Assembly: GCF_014649755.1 (NCBI RefSeq)
Contig: NZ_BMTQ01000003.1
Coordinates: forward strand, 124,001-188,000
DNA length: 64,000 nt
Reading direction: 5' to 3'
From: Streptomyces litmocidini
GTDB taxonomy: Bacteria; Actinomycetota; Actinomycetes; Streptomycetales; Streptomycetaceae
Positions 1 to 8,717 of this stretch are shown here, piece by piece. The notes under the pieces were generated by a model. That model was not told the DNA's origin. It made no database searches and saw only the letters and a list, made by a program, of their open reading frames with translations. How positions within the stretch are numbered: the stretch's first letter is position 1; each line of letters begins with the position of its first letter. A program made the position numbers and the translations under genes.

Positions 1-1
1 C

Positions 2-1093
2 GCGTTCGCGGGGATGGGACCGGACGACTGGAGGGACGCCGTCCTCGACGCGCTCCGCACGGCGGTGCGGCGACGGATGGTGGGCGACGTGCCCGTCGGC
101 GTCCTGCTCTCGGGCGGCCTCGACTCCAGCCTCATCGTCGCCCTGCTGGCGGAGGAGGGGCAGAAGGACCTGGCGACGTTCAGCGTGGGCTTCGAGTCGG
201 AGGCGGGCGAGGAGGGCGACGAGTTCGTCTACTCCGACCAGGTCGCACGGCACTTCGGGACCGACCACCACCAACTGATGGTGCCGTCGGACCGGGTCGC
301 CACCGCCCTGGGCGACGCCATCGCCGCCATGAGCGAACCGATGGTCAGTCACGACACCGTCGCCTTCCACCTGTTGTCGGAGCTGGTGTCCAAGGAGGTC
401 AGCGTCGTCCAGAGCGGCCAGGGCGCCGACGAGGTCTTCGCCGGATACGGCTGGTACCCCGACCTGGCGTCCGTCGAGCGGGAGCAGGAGCCCCGGCGTT
501 ACGAGGAGGTCTACTTCGACCGTTCGCACGCCGATCTCGCGAAGATCCTGCAACCGCACATGCTGCCCGACCGCGACGTGTCCGCGGAGTACGTCCGCGC
601 GCACATGGCCGCGCCGGGGGCCGAGACCGCACTGGACGCGGCGCTCCGCCTCGACACCCACGTCATGCTCGTGGACGACCCGGTCAAGCGGGTCGACAAC
701 ATGACGATGGACTGGGGACTCGAAGCGCGCGTGCCGTTCCTCGACCACGAACTGGTCGAGCTCGCGGCCGCCTGCCCGCCGGAGCTGAAGCTCGCGGAGG
801 GAGGCAAGGGCGTGCTCAAGCGAGCCGGACGCACGGTGCTGCCGCGCAACGTCGTGGACCGGCCCAAGGGCTACTTCCCGGTGCCGGCCGTCCGCCACAT
901 GGCGGGCCCCGTCCTCGAACGCGTACGGGACGCCCTGTCGGCCCCGGAGGCCCGGGTGCGCGGGCTGTTCCGTGACGAGTACGTCGCCTCGCTGTTGGCG
1001 GCGCCCGACGAGCACCGCACGAACCGGGGGGCGAATGCCCTGTGGCAGGCGGCATTGTTGGAGATATGGCTGCAGACGCACGGAATCCACTGA
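2..1093 (+). CDS. asnO: N-acetylglutaminylglutamine amidotransferase-like AsnB homologue, 5'-truncated by window
   Basis: The reading frame is open from base 2 and must begin outside the window. What is visible is the synthetase half of a glutamine-dependent amidotransferase: the PP-loop SGGLDSS lies about 35 residues in, followed by the SGQGADEVFAGY motif and a basic C-terminal region. The N-terminal Ntn glutaminase domain with its catalytic Cys should lie upstream. The segments around MSEPMVSHD and VVQSGQGADE resemble the AsnB branch that amidates N-acetylglutaminylglutamine, an osmoprotectant dipeptide, rather than true asparagine synthetase; this is a family-level judgement from memory. 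The end overlaps the next gene, so the two are probably co-transcribed. The ATP-grasp ligase (Ngg) expected as partner would have to be upstream. Confidence 0.8.
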   Translation, partial: AFAGMGPDDWRDAVLDALRTAVRRRMVGDVPVGVLLSGGLDSSLIVALLAEEGQKDLATFSVGFESEAGEEGDEFVYSDQVARHFGTDHHQLMVPSDRVATALGDAIAAMSEPMVSHDTVAFHLLSELVSKEVSVVQSGQGADEVFAGYGWYPDLASVEREQEPRRYEEVYFDRSHADLAKILQPHMLPDRDVSAEYVRAHMAAPGAETALDAALRLDTHVMLVDDPVKRVDNMTMDWGLEARVPFLDHELVELAAACPPELKLAEGGKGVLKRAGRTVLPRNVVDRPKGYFPVPAVRHMAGPVLERVRDALSAPEARVRGLFRDEYVASLLAAPDEHRTNRGANALWQAALLEIWLQTHGIH

Positions 1094-3099
1094 ACGCGGC
1101 CCCCGAGTCGGCGGCTCCCCTGGCGGAGCCGCTGGCCGACGCCGCCGGCCCGAGGGAAGCGCCGCCGCCACGGGTGGCCCACGGCTGCTGGTACCCGTCC
1201 TCCGACCCGCGGGGCGAGCACGTGGCGTTCATCTGCGACCGCGACGGCGCGCCGCAGCTCTGGACCGGCCCGGTCGGCGTCGACGACGCGCACCTCCTGG
1301 ACACCGGTCCGGACCACGTCACGGAGGTCTCCTGGTCCCCGGACGGCAGGTGGATCGCGTACACCGCGGCCCCCGGCGGAAGCGGACACACCCGGGTGCT
1401 CTGCGTCCGCCCCGACGGTTCGGACCGCAGGGTCCTGGCGGGCGCGGAACCGGGGAGTTCGGCCTATCTGGGGTGCTGGGCACCGGACGGATCGGCCCTC
1501 GCGGTGACGGTCGCCGAGCCCCTCCGGCAGGAGGCGGACCCGTTCGACGCCGACCGGCCCGCCGGCTGGACGGAACGCGACGGGCACGCCACCCTCCTCG
1601 ACGCTCCCCGTCCCGACTCGACGGCGGGCGGCCGGCCGCCGGAACCGGCCCGTGACCGGCTCACGGCCTATCTCGTCGATCCCGCCGGGACGGCCGCGCC
1701 CGAGCTCCTGGCCGACGAGACGGGGGCGGCGACGCTCCGCGTGTGCGACCTCAGCCAGGACGGGCGCCTGACCCTGTTGCGCCGCGGACCCCGGGGAAGG
1801 CGCGAAGCCGTGGTCGTGCGCCGGACCGACCGGACGCCGACGTGCGTCCTGCGGGTCGCGGACGGCGATCCGTGGATCGGCCGCTTCTCGTCCGACGCGC
1901 GCACGGTGTGGCTGCGCAGCGACCACGACCGTGAGTTCGCGGCGCTGCTCGCGGTCCACCTGGACGGCGCCGACGAGCAGAAGGACCTTTCCGTGGTGGC
2001 CGCACGCGACGCGTGCGACCTCGAACTGCTCGCTCTCGTGGAGAGCGGTCGGCGGGCCGCCCTGACCTGGAACGACGGAGGGGTGAGCCGGCTCGAGACC
2101 ATTCCGCTGACCGACGGGTGGGCCGGCCCTCCGCCCCGCCGGGTGGAGCTGGCCCACGAGGTGGTCACCCGCGTCGCGCCGGCGGGGCCCGACGGGATGG
2201 TGATCGCGCTGTCGGGGTCCCGCCGCCGCCCCGGCGTATGGGCCGTGACGTCCTCCGCGACGCCCGTCCGCACGCCGTGGTCGGCGCGCGACCGCGACTC
2301 GGTCCCGCGGGGGATGGAGCCCGTCCGGCCCGTCCCCCTGCGTGCGGCCGCCCGCGACGGGCTGCTCCTGGGCGGCTGGTACCACCGGGCCCCCGGTCGG
2401 GGGCCCGGGGAACCGGCGCCCTGCGTCCTGCATCTGCACGGCGGCCCGGAGGAGCAGGAACGCCCCGTCTTCGACCCGCTCTACCAGGAGCTGCTCGGAC
2501 GGGGCCTGGACGTCTACGCCCCCGATGTCCGCGGCTCCTCCGGCTGGGGCCGCTCCTTCGTCGACGCCGATCTGGGCGAGGGCCGTTTCGCCGCGATCGA
2601 CGACGTCGCGGACTGCGCGATGCACGCCGTCGCGTCGGGCCTCGCCGACCCCCGTCGCCTCGCCGTGATGGGGCACTCCTACGGCGGCTACCTCACTCTG
2701 GCCTCTCTCGTGTGGCACCCCGAGCTCTTTCGCACGGGCGTCACCGTGTGCGGGATGTCGGACTTCGCCACCTTCTTCGCGGGCACCGAGCCGTGGCTCG
2801 CGGAATCGGCCGCCCACAAGTACGGCCATCCCGAACGGGACCGGGCCCTCCTGCGCGCGCTGTCGCCCATGAGCCGTGTGGACGAACTGCGCGTCCCGCT
2901 GCTCGCGGTGCACGGGGAGCACGACACGAACGTCCCGCCGGGAGAGTCCGGGCAGATCGTCGACGCCGCACGCGCACGGGGGCTGGTGGCGGAACTGCTG
3001 CTGCTGCGCGGCGAGGGCCACGACTTCCGGCGTGCCGACAACCGGCGGCTGTTCCGCCGCAGCGCCGCGGCGTGGATGCAGCGGTGGCTGCTCGGCTGA
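1042..3099 (+). CDS. S9 (prolyl oligopeptidase) family serine peptidase
   Basis: Cytosolic peptidase of 685 residues. The N-terminal two-thirds is a beta-propeller-like region with WSPDGRW and WAPDGS repeats, as in dipeptidyl/acylaminoacyl peptidases. The C-terminal alpha/beta-hydrolase domain carries the nucleophile in GHSYGGY (Ser546), the acid in HGEHD (Asp628) and the base in GEGHD (His660), so the triad is complete. I used GTG at 1042, which overlaps the amidotransferase by about 50 bases and has a G-rich stretch upstream; ATG at 1066 is the alternative and would shorten the protein by 8 residues. The overlap implies coupling to the upstream gene. The peptidase may act on the dipeptide product or its precursors, but the sequence does not show its substrate. 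Confidence 0.85.
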   Translation: MAGGIVGDMAADARNPLNAAPESAAPLAEPLADAAGPREAPPPRVAHGCWYPSSDPRGEHVAFICDRDGAPQLWTGPVGVDDAHLLDTGPDHVTEVSWSPDGRWIAYTAAPGGSGHTRVLCVRPDGSDRRVLAGAEPGSSAYLGCWAPDGSALAVTVAEPLRQEADPFDADRPAGWTERDGHATLLDAPRPDSTAGGRPPEPARDRLTAYLVDPAGTAAPELLADETGAATLRVCDLSQDGRLTLLRRGPRGRREAVVVRRTDRTPTCVLRVADGDPWIGRFSSDARTVWLRSDHDREFAALLAVHLDGADEQKDLSVVAARDACDLELLALVESGRRAALTWNDGGVSRLETIPLTDGWAGPPPRRVELAHEVVTRVAPAGPDGMVIALSGSRRRPGVWAVTSSATPVRTPWSARDRDSVPRGMEPVRPVPLRAAARDGLLLGGWYHRAPGRGPGEPAPCVLHLHGGPEEQERPVFDPLYQELLGRGLDVYAPDVRGSSGWGRSFVDADLGEGRFAAIDDVADCAMHAVASGLADPRRLAVMGHSYGGYLTLASLVWHPELFRTGVTVCGMSDFATFFAGTEPWLAESAAHKYGHPERDRALLRALSPMSRVDELRVPLLAVHGEHDTNVPPGESGQIVDAARARGLVAELLLLRGEGHDFRRADNRRLFRRSAAAWMQRWLLG

Positions 3100-3179
3100 G
3101 GCGGGGCGCGGACCGGCAGACGTAAGCCGGGACGGGGGCGCACGCCGGGGCGGGGCGCGCGGACCGGCGGGGCGTACGG

Positions 3180-3209
3180 CCACGGCCGCGACGAGTTCCG
3201 CGGCCGTGG
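3180..3209 (+). terminator. Hairpin after the S9 peptidase gene
   Basis: An 11-base stem (CCACGGCCGCG pairing with CGCGGCCGTGG) encloses an 8-base loop, 80 bases after the peptidase stop. There is no U-tract, as is common in Streptomyces. It could equally be a folded spacer without termination function. Confidence 0.4.
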
Positions 3210-3230
3210 GCGTACGGTCGGCCGCGCCCT

Positions 3231-3353
3231 CCTCCCGGTCATCGCCGACCGGATCCGCGCACCCCACCGGGTCGACCGTGCCTTCCGGTCATCGGCGCAC
3301 CGGCACCCGGCACCCGGCACCCGGCAGGGCCCTTCCGGTCATCGGCGCACCGG
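3231..3353. repeat. Three copies of a 23-bp sequence at exactly 50-bp spacing
   Basis: CCTTCCGGTCATCGGCGCAC starts at 3281 and again at 3331, each followed by CGG. A degenerate copy (CCTCCCGGTCATCGCCGACC) starts at 3231. The three starts are exactly 50 bases apart. A 7-base ACCCGGC-type microrepeat lies between copies two and three. The stretch 3100-3400 has no gene that I can support. Confidence 0.7.
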
Positions 3354-3400
3354 TACCCGGCAGGGCCGTCGCTCCTGCCCCGCCACTACCCCTCCTGCCC

Positions 3401-4606
3401 TCACCGCCCCGCCGCGGCCTTCTCCCCCGAGCGGGTCCAGGCCCGCTCGCGCACGTCCGGACGCAGCAGGACGTCGGCCGCCGTGCAGGCCAGCGCCTCC
3501 GCCGCGGCGGTCATCACGTGCCGGGCCCTCGGCCCCGCCGCCGCCTCCGCGAACTCGGGCGTGTGGTCGGAGGCCTCAGGGCCCAGGATGGCGATCCACG
3601 GGTGGATCGCGGGCACGCGCGTGCTGACGTTTCCGATGTCGGACGACCCCAGGTACACGCCCGCCGCAGGTTCCGACAGCCGGATGCCGGCCCGTTCGAG
3701 GTGTCCGGCGAACAGGGACGACAGCACCTCGTTGTCGCGGAAGTGCTCGTACCGCCCTCCCACGTCGGTCACCTCCACCTCGGTACGGGTGGCCAGGGCC
3801 ACGCCCTGGGCGCACGACCGCAGCTCCTCCACCAGCCGCTCCAAGGCCGACGTGGTCTCCCCGCGCAGTCCGAAGAGGCCTTCCGCGTAGGCGGGGACGA
3901 GGTTCGTCGCCCGGCCGCCCTCCGTCACGATGCCCTGGACGTGCGATCCCGGGGGGAGCCGCCTGCTCAGTACACCGAGCGTGTTGAAGAGCTGGATCAG
4001 CGCTCCCAGCGCGTCGATCCCCTCGGTCGGGCTGCCGGTCGGGTGCGCGGCGCGACCGTGGAAACCCACCCGGACCTGTGCGCTGGCCGTCAGCGGCGCC
4101 CACGTCCAGTCGTGGACGCCCGGATGGAACATGAGCGCCGCGTCCACTCCTTCGAACAGCCCCGCCGCCACCTCCGCGACCTTGCCGCCGCCGCGCTCCT
4201 CCGCGGGCGTCCCGACGGCCAGCAGCGTCCCCTCGACCTCGCCGAGCGCGGCGCGCACGGCGAGTGCGGCACCGAGTCCCGCCGCCGCGATCAGATTGTG
4301 GCCGCACGCGTGCCCGAGGAGCGGCAGCGCGTCGTACTCCATCAGGAGGGCCACGGAGGGCCCTTCCCGGGCACTGTCGGCCGAACCGGTGCGGGCGGTG
4401 AACGCGGTCGGCAGGCCGGCCACCCCGCGTTGCACCTCGAAACCCTCCTGTTCGAGCTCGCCCGCCAACAGCCCGGCCGCCCGGTGCTCCTCGTACGCCG
4501 TCTCCGGGTCTCGGTGCAACGCCAGGCTCACCTCCCACAGCCGGTCGGCGCGGGCCGCGACCTCCTGCCTGACACGGGCGTACAGGGACTCCGCCATCTG
4601 TGACAC
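3401..4606 (-). CDS. M20 family metallo-amidohydrolase (AbgB/PM20D2-like)
   Basis: Zinc-dependent amidohydrolase of 401 residues, close to the usual 390-430. The first metal-site His is in the HACGHN motif, preceded by the MEYDALP segment; the acidic catalytic region is PAEERGGG. A later FHGRAAHPTGSP segment belongs to the lid/dimerisation domain. This subgroup cleaves N-acyl or aminoacyl amide bonds, such as p-aminobenzoyl-glutamate or dipeptides. I chose GTG at 4606 because GAGGAG sits 5 bases upstream; the GTG at 4612 overlaps that ribosome site, and ATG at 4597 is also possible. It is convergent with the S9 peptidase. A link to acyl-dipeptide turnover is suggestive but unproven. Confidence 0.82.
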   Translation of the reverse strand: MSQMAESLYARVRQEVAARADRLWEVSLALHRDPETAYEEHRAAGLLAGELEQEGFEVQRGVAGLPTAFTARTGSADSAREGPSVALLMEYDALPLLGHACGHNLIAAAGLGAALAVRAALGEVEGTLLAVGTPAEERGGGKVAEVAAGLFEGVDAALMFHPGVHDWTWAPLTASAQVRVGFHGRAAHPTGSPTEGIDALGALIQLFNTLGVLSRRLPPGSHVQGIVTEGGRATNLVPAYAEGLFGLRGETTSALERLVEELRSCAQGVALATRTEVEVTDVGGRYEHFRDNEVLSSLFAGHLERAGIRLSEPAAGVYLGSSDIGNVSTRVPAIHPWIAILGPEASDHTPEFAEAAAGPRARHVMTAAAEALACTAADVLLRPDVRERAWTRSGEKAAAGR

Positions 4607-4851
4607 GCGCACTCCTCAGGACTCTCCGCTCGCCGCCCCGTGTTCCACGACGACGGGCGGGCGCCACGACGTGTGACCGCGGGGGAAGGCCCCGCCCCGG
4701 GCACCCGGCCGGGCCGCGGAGCCCACGCCCGCTCGCTGAGGAGCGGGCGGCGGGACCTGCTCGTCGTGTCCTCCGGAAACGGCCGGAAAGGGCCTCGTCG
4801 CTCCTCGGCAGCTCCACGAGCGACCGGCCCTCGGTTCCGCTTTCCTCGTGC

Positions 4852-5178
4852 TCAGTGGCCGAGGGCGTTCTTGAGCTGCTGCTTCGTCATGGTGGAGCGG
4901 CCTTCGACGCCGCGCTTCTTCGCTTCCTGGTAGAGGTCGTCCTTGGTGCGCTCGGACGATCCGCCGCCCCCGGACTTCTCACCACCCCGCTGCGAGGCGG
5001 ACTTTCCCGAGGTCGAGCTGCGGCTGGCCGACTTGCTCTCGCCCGACCGCGCCCGTTCCTTGTTCACGGTGCGGGAGGCCATCTCCTCGGCACGGCCCTC
5101 GGACATCCCGCGCTTCTCGCCGGACTCCTTGATGTGCTCGTACTGGCGCTCGCGCTTGGAGCTGCTTCCTCTGGGCAT
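4852..5178 (-). CDS. Small charged protein with C-terminal Rho-N/SAP-like motif ('plasmid stabilization' family)
   Basis: A 108-residue, very hydrophilic protein. The first 70 residues are rich in Lys, Arg, Glu and Ser (KRERQYEHIKESGEKRGMSEG, then Ser/Gly/Lys low complexity). The last 30 residues (TKDDLYQEAKKRGVEGRST, ending QQLKNALGH) fit a Rho N-terminal/SAP-like helix-extended-loop-helix nucleic-acid-binding motif. Similar actinobacterial proteins are often labelled plasmid stabilization protein without functional proof. The start ATG has GAAGGAAG about 8 bases upstream. It is a single gene between divergent or unrelated neighbours. A nucleoid- or stress-related role is a guess. Confidence 0.75.
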   Translation of the reverse strand: MPRGSSSKRERQYEHIKESGEKRGMSEGRAEEMASRTVNKERARSGESKSASRSSTSGKSASQRGGEKSGGGGSSERTKDDLYQEAKKRGVEGRSTMTKQQLKNALGH

Positions 5179-5601
5179 GGGAACACTTCCTTCGTGAGAG
5201 ATCCGGGGTTCCCGGCCATGCTGCGCGTACCCGGACCGTCGCGCATTTCACGCGCGGCCGAAGGGGAATCGGAAGCGGGCCGTTCCGTTCACCGCAGGCC
5301 TTCCGCAGAGGCGCCCGGGGCGGTGCGCCCGGGCCCCGTTGGAATCCGCCGAGCAACGACTGCGGGTTGTGGAGGACAGCACCCTCACCGCACGGCAAGG
5401 GCTCGGGGCCGGTCCTGACCGGCCGTGGCGGCCCCCGTACGCGACCGGGCAGCGGCCCGCGCCCGTAGCCGTAGCCGTCGGTCGCCCCGTGGGTCCGTCG
5501 GTGGTTCATAGGCGATCTGTCGGTGGCCGCTGGAAACGTGGATGCCGGGTTGCCCGAGGGGCAGCCGCAACCGTCTTCAACGGCAAGGGAGCCCCGTCGT
5601 C
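5179..5601. other. Intergenic stretch without a supported gene
   Basis: 423 bases between two divergent genes. It must hold their promoters, but I could not pick convincing -35/-10 pairs. Frames across it have no family features. Confidence 0.5.
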
Positions 5602-6543
5602 ATGTCGCCCACCCCGCCCTGGAACGTCCGACGCCTGCCGGGTGCCGAGGGCCGCGTCTTCCTGGTCACCGGCGGCAACGCCGGCATCGGGTACTTCGTC
5701 GCCGAGCAGTTGTCGGCAACCGGAGCCACCGTCGTGCTCGGCAGCCGGAGTCCCGCCAGGGCCGAGGCCGCCACGGCCTCGATCCGGGCGCGCGTCCCCG
5801 GTGCGCGGGTGCGGGCCGTACGACTGGACCTCGCCGACCTCCCGTCGCTCGGAACAGCGGTGGAATCACTGGCGACGGAGCGCCTTGACGCGGTGGTCCA
5901 CAACGCCGGCGTCGCGCTCGACGACCCGCCGCGCAGGGAGACCGGGGACGGTCACGAACTCATGTTCGGCACGAACCACCTCGGGCACTTCGTCCTGACC
6001 CAGTGGCTGATGCCCCTGCTGTCGGCCGCGCCTGCGGCCCGCGTGGTGACCATGGGAAGCTTCGCGGCGAAGTCCGAGCGCCTCGACCTGGACGACCTGC
6101 AGTCCCGGAAGGACTACCGGCCCAAGCGCGCCTACGGACGCTCCAAGCTGGCGCAGATGCACTTCGGCCTCGAACTCGATCGCCGCCTGCGTGCTGCCGG
6201 CAGCACGGTGGCGAGCGTGGTGGTCCATCCCGGCGGCGCGTTGGACTCCCTCACCCCGTCGCGGCCGCCGGTCCATGTGCGAGCCACCGGCGCACGGCTG
6301 AGCGCGGCGCCTGCGGCCCTCCTCGTCCAGGGCAAGCACGCCGGCGCACGGCCCGCGGTCCGGGCGGTGCTCGACCCGGCCGTGCGGGGAGGCCAGCTCT
6401 GGGGGCCGCGCGTCTTCGGCCTGCGCGGCGAGCCTCGACGTGAAGCGGTTTGGAGCCACCTGGCCGACCGCTCCGTCGCGGCGCGGTTGTGGGACGCGAG
6501 CTGTGAACTGACCGGCGTCGACCCCTCCACCGCCTGCGGGTAG
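5602..6543 (+). CDS. Short-chain dehydrogenase/reductase
   Basis: NAD(P)-dependent oxidoreductase of 313 residues, slightly longer than a classical SDR. The Rossmann motif TGGNAGIG is at residues 23-30, the structural NAG motif appears as VHNAGVA, and the catalytic pair is Tyr178 and Lys182 in YGRSK. The pattern resembles the retinol-dehydrogenase/WW-domain-oxidoreductase-like group (NHLGHFVLT). Substrate unknown. I set the start at ATG 5602, where GGGAG lies about 10 bases upstream and the Rossmann motif falls at its usual position; the frame extends 60 bases further upstream to 5542 without support. It is a monocistronic gene. Confidence 0.85.
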   Translation: MSPTPPWNVRRLPGAEGRVFLVTGGNAGIGYFVAEQLSATGATVVLGSRSPARAEAATASIRARVPGARVRAVRLDLADLPSLGTAVESLATERLDAVVHNAGVALDDPPRRETGDGHELMFGTNHLGHFVLTQWLMPLLSAAPAARVVTMGSFAAKSERLDLDDLQSRKDYRPKRAYGRSKLAQMHFGLELDRRLRAAGSTVASVVVHPGGALDSLTPSRPPVHVRATGARLSAAPAALLVQGKHAGARPAVRAVLDPAVRGGQLWGPRVFGLRGEPRREAVWSHLADRSVAARLWDASCELTGVDPSTACG

Positions 6544-6979
6544 CCCGGGCACGCCCGCGGTGGCCGACGGGCGTCGAACCGGCCGCGGACGCCGGACGCC
6601 CCACGGGGCGGGTCAGGCCCCGTCCCGCGGACCGTGTGAGGGGTACGAGGAGATCGTCGACCGCGAACGCCACGTCGGCGTCGGCCTCCTCGGCCCGCTC
6701 CTGGCCCTGTCGGTCACGGCAGCCGGCGTCTCCGGCGACAGCGACCGGCGGCCGGGTCCTGGAGCGCCGTGTCGAAGAGACCCTGCGCGCCGAGGTCACG
6801 GACGGCGAACGGCCCCGCCGAGAAGAGACGCCGAAGACCCGCCCGGGGTGGAGACAGCCGTCCGTGGATCCGGACGCCGTCGCTCGGCGTCGTCGGCGTG
6901 ATCGGGGGTCGACGCGCGGGGCCGGTTCCGAACGTGGCCGACCGGTGGGCGCCCCCACGGTTCAGCCGACTCCGACGGG
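6544..6979. other. Intergenic stretch without a supported gene
   Basis: 436 bases between convergent genes (SDR on +, GNAT on -). Open frames exist on both strands, but none shows a ribosome site plus recognisable protein features. It may contain terminators; I saw no outstanding hairpin. Confidence 0.5.
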
Positions 6980-7570
6980 TCACGCGGGTCCGGTGTCGCC
7001 CTGGATGCGTGCGTGGAGGTGTTCGTCGTGCCAGCCATCGGCGTGGAGGAGCGCGCTGCGCATCGTCCCTTCCCGGGCGAACCCGGCTCGGGTGGCGACC
7101 CCGCAGGAGGCCGTGTTGGCCACGGAGTGCGTAAGGCGCAGGCGATGCAGCCCGAGGATGTCGAAGGCCCCTCGGCTGACGGCGAGAATGGCGTCGACCA
7201 TGGCCCCGCGCCCGCGCCCGGCGGGCAGCAGCCAGTAGACGAACTCGCCGCCGCCGCCCGGCAGGTCCGGGTCGGCGAGGCCGATCAATCCGACGGGAGT
7301 GCCGTCCGCGGGAGTGACGGCCCAGATCGCGGCCTCCTCGTCCTGCCACCGCAGCTTCCAGCGCTCGATCTTCTCCCGGGCCGTGTCCGTGGTCAGCCGG
7401 CCGGGGCGGTTCCAGTGCTGGACGTCCGGGTCGAGGCACGACCGCACCAGGACCTGTGCGTCGCTCTCCTCCCATGGGCGCAGACGCATGTTCCCGGGGA
7501 GCGTGAAGTCGGGCTGCCGTGTCTGCTTCATGCGGCCGGGCGGCACCACGGGGGCTGTCGGATCGATCAT
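6980..7570 (-). CDS. GNAT family N-acetyltransferase (RimJ/RimL-like)
   Basis: Acetyl-CoA-dependent N-acyltransferase of about 196 residues. It opens with MRLRPWEESDAQVL, carries the acetyl-CoA-binding region as LLPAGRGRGAMVDAI, and continues with the LHRLRLTHSVANTASCGVATRAGF segment, which is typical of the RimJ/RimL branch acting on protein N-termini or small amines. The frame continues upstream into the phospholipase remnant without a stop; I placed the start at ATG 7570 because similarity to GNATs begins shortly after. No strong ribosome site is visible there; ATG 7531 is an alternative. Substrate not predictable. Confidence 0.75.
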   Translation of the reverse strand: MIDPTAPVVPPGRMKQTRQPDFTLPGNMRLRPWEESDAQVLVRSCLDPDVQHWNRPGRLTTDTAREKIERWKLRWQDEEAAIWAVTPADGTPVGLIGLADPDLPGGGGEFVYWLLPAGRGRGAMVDAILAVSRGAFDILGLHRLRLTHSVANTASCGVATRAGFAREGTMRSALLHADGWHDEHLHARIQGDTGPA

Positions 7571-7769
7571 CGATCCATCATGCCGAAGGGACGCCGTCCG
7601 TTGTCGTGAACGTCGGCATCCGCCCGAAGCCGGGGCCCCCGCCGGCGGGAGCCGCGCCTCCGGTGAGCTCCTGTGGGTGCAGGACGACCGTACGTCCTGC
7701 CGTGCGAGCGTCCGCGAGGGGCGGTCCACGCAGCGGGGTCGGGCCGACGGGTGTCCGTCGGCGTCGTCG

Positions 7770-8500
7770 CTCCTGCAGAGGGCGACGTCGTCGTCGACAC
7801 CGGGGACCGCGGCGGCACGGACGGCCTGGAAGTCGGCCTCGAAGGCGTCGTGCACCGAGGCGGTGGTGACCCGGAGCATCGCCTCGTCGTTGTTGCGCAG
7901 GGCCGGACCGCTCCAGTTGTGGCTGCCGGTCCACCTCATCTTCTGCACCGATCCCGCGTACATGCCGCTGATCAGCCGGTTCTTGGAGTGCACGATCCGC
8001 CTCGGAGTGGTGGGGTCCGCGTCGTCGTCGTGCTGGTAGTAGCGGTGGGTGATGCCGGAGACGCCGTGCAGGGCGCTCCACGTGCCGGCGTCCGTCTCGC
8101 TGTAGACGAGATCGACCAGACATCCCGCCCCGGCCAGTTGCCGCAGCTTGTCGGCGACGGCCTGCCGGGTGATCTTCGGCATGGCGGCATGGACGGTGGT
8201 GCGGTGGCTGCCGGCGGCGTCGCTCCAACGGCAGGTGACGTCGTCCAGGGCGTTGACGACCGTGTCGGTGCTCGCGTCCCCGCCTGCCCTCGGGAAGAAG
8301 GAGTACTTGTGGTCGCCCGCGTTGCCGTAGGTGTACGACCGGTCCGAACGGTTCTGGGCGGCGAGGCGCGAGAAGTACGCGGTGTAACCGTCGTACAGGT
8401 CGCCGTTCCCTGCGACGGTGAGCGAACTGTTCCAGTGGCGGCTGTAGTTGGACGGCGTCAGGTTCGACCCCGCTTCCGTGAAGCGCGGTCGACTGCGAAG
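7770..8500 (-). pseudogene. C-terminal half of a phospholipase D-like protein, 5' end missing
   Basis: The open frame on this strand (8593 down) encodes the second half of a secreted PLD-superfamily protein. Near residue 42 it has GSNLT, the tail of a first HKD motif, but no preceding HxK. Further on comes VHSKNRLISG (residues 201-210), then TGSHNWSGPALRNNDEAML, a good second HKD region. In the second motif the usual Asp after HxK(x4) is Ser. The signal peptide and the first His/Lys pair are absent, and 8600-8717 on this strand does not supply them. After about 7770 the frame loses family likeness and runs into the GNAT gene. I read it as a truncated, inactive remnant; a short hypothetical protein is the alternative. 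Confidence 0.7.
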
Positions 8501-8717
8501 GTGCTCGTGATGCTCGGGCTCCCAGGGCTCGACGACGACCCGGGCGTTCTCGACGGCCCTTATCTTCATGGCCCGCCCGAAGGGGCGTGTCACCTTCGGG
8601 CGCGGGGCAGCGGGCGCCGCGCGGACGCTTCGGCCCGTGGAAGGCCGTCCACGAACGGCATGCGCCGTGGTCGTCCGACGGAACCCGGGAGACAGGCTCC
8701 GAAACCGTTCGACCGAG

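Noticed and set aside
871..3267. Long - strand frame opposite the S9 peptidase gene
   Set aside because: No recognisable domain, very Arg/Gly/Pro-rich, antisense shadow of a clearly real gene with a complete catalytic triad.
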